From Intoshia linei (taxonomy: Eukaryota > Orthonectida > Rhopaluridae): a DNA stretch of 20,181 nucleotides. Position 1 is the stretch's first letter. The number at the start of each line of letters is the position of its first letter. Location: contig LWCA01000699.1 in the NCBI GenBank assembly GCA_001642005.1, positions 1 to 20,181 on the forward strand, written 5' to 3'. This document shows positions 19,636-20,181 of this stretch, piece by piece. The notes under the pieces were generated by a model, which had not been told where the DNA came from, ran no database searches, and was given only the letters and a program-made list of their open reading frames with translations. Both the position numbers and the translations under genes were made by a program.

Positions 19636-20181
19636 GAAGCTATCATTATTTACAAATCGAAAATAGCAAAAAATGAAAAATCCTATTACTGTAATAAAAC
19701 TGCTAAAGAACTACATGCCTTGTGGGTAAAAATGACTCTTGGTCCAATCCCATTAGGATTGGTAAAATTGAAAATTAGAGATTTAATGAAAGAATATACA
19801 CTATTTTCTAAAAATCCCAAATATTACTACGAATTTCAAGAAAGTTGGGGCAGCATATTCATGACAAGAGATAAAAATATACAAATTGACGATGAAGATG
19901 AACGTTTTCCAAAAATGCAAATCATTTCGAAAGGAGAATGTGGTGTATATTCTAATAGTTTCTGTAGTTTGACTGTACCAATTAAAAAATCGAAAAAGGA
20001 CAAATATTTTGATTTTCAATTTGAATCAATAGTGGAGCCTTATTCTGATAATTTAACCGATAAAGATTATTTACCACATGATGAACTTTCAAAAAATATG
20101 TCAGTGAAGTGTGATAAATTAGCTAAAGCATCATTATCTGCGAATGTTTCAGTTCGAAGGGTAAAACAAATTGTGGAAATT
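19636..20181 (+). CDS. Unrecognised open frame running off the window (partial)
   Basis: An open frame of 182 codons follows a TGA at 19633-19635 and reaches the window end with no stop. The first in-frame ATG is at 19732, but codons before it (TAKELHALWVKM) look coding, so this is probably an internal exon or has an upstream start. The sequence is charged, with a helix-like ELHALWVKM...KLKIRDLMKEY segment, a middle part with acidic runs (DDEDE) and a C-terminal SVKCDKLAKASLSANVSVRR segment. An LW-K-IP-like start followed by a K-rich loop, and a C-terminal KCD-L-VS-R block, recall an uncharacterised protein family of invertebrate accessory genomes, but only loosely. No signal peptide or membrane segment is seen. 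It may be nested, on the opposite strand, in a DNAAF4 intron. Confidence 0.45.

Overview
The window looks like nuclear DNA of a small-genome, very AT-rich metazoan. The genes are eukaryotic and spliced with GT-AG introns, and several belong to animal families: a KIF21-type kinesin, the PHD/HMG half of a KMT2C/D (MLL3/4, Lpt) co-activator, two CD225/dispanin-like membrane proteins, and a DNAAF4 (DYX1C1)-like TPR segment. I could reconstruct 18 introns by reading frame and phase. Ten of them are only 36-44 nt long, and the rest (94 nt to 1.7 kb) often carry repeat-like sequence. Highly reduced animals such as orthonectids or dicyemids would fit, but the species cannot be fixed from this sequence. 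A cytoplasmic dynein-arm assembly factor would imply motile cilia.

Layout. Positions 1-754 are non-coding with degraded transposon-like ends. Positions 755-7131 (+) hold a complete KIF21-like kinesin in 4 exons, 1428 aa by my reconstruction, with a motor, coiled coil and seven WD40 blades; its last intron is 1684 nt. Positions 7710-8558 (+) and 10293-9304 (-) are two convergent CD225-like genes that share an intron at the same position and phase. Copies of one dispersed repeat, in inverted orientation, lie on either side of the second gene (8571-9052 and 11537-11853), and the first copy carries a nested short inverted-repeat insertion. Positions 10294-12418 have no gene I can support.

Positions 17192-12419 (-) hold an 11-exon, 974-aa gene that I read as the PHD-cluster plus HMG-box part of KMT2C/D. 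It ends without a SET domain, as in the split Lpt/Cmi gene of flies. One intron of 1.4 kb contains a fold-back tandem repeat. Positions 19039-17965 (-) carry four exons of a DNAAF4-like TPR domain whose 5' part is not visible. A 215-bp hAT-type MITE with an 8-bp target duplication sits at 19376-19590. An open frame of unrecognised function runs off the right edge on the + strand (19636-20181).

The genes do not form a pathway. KIF21 (microtubule motor) and DNAAF4 (axonemal dynein assembly) are both cytoskeletal, the KMT2-like gene is an enhancer chromatin reader, and the CD225-like pair are membrane proteins. All exon structures are inferred from frame, phase and family conservation, without transcripts.
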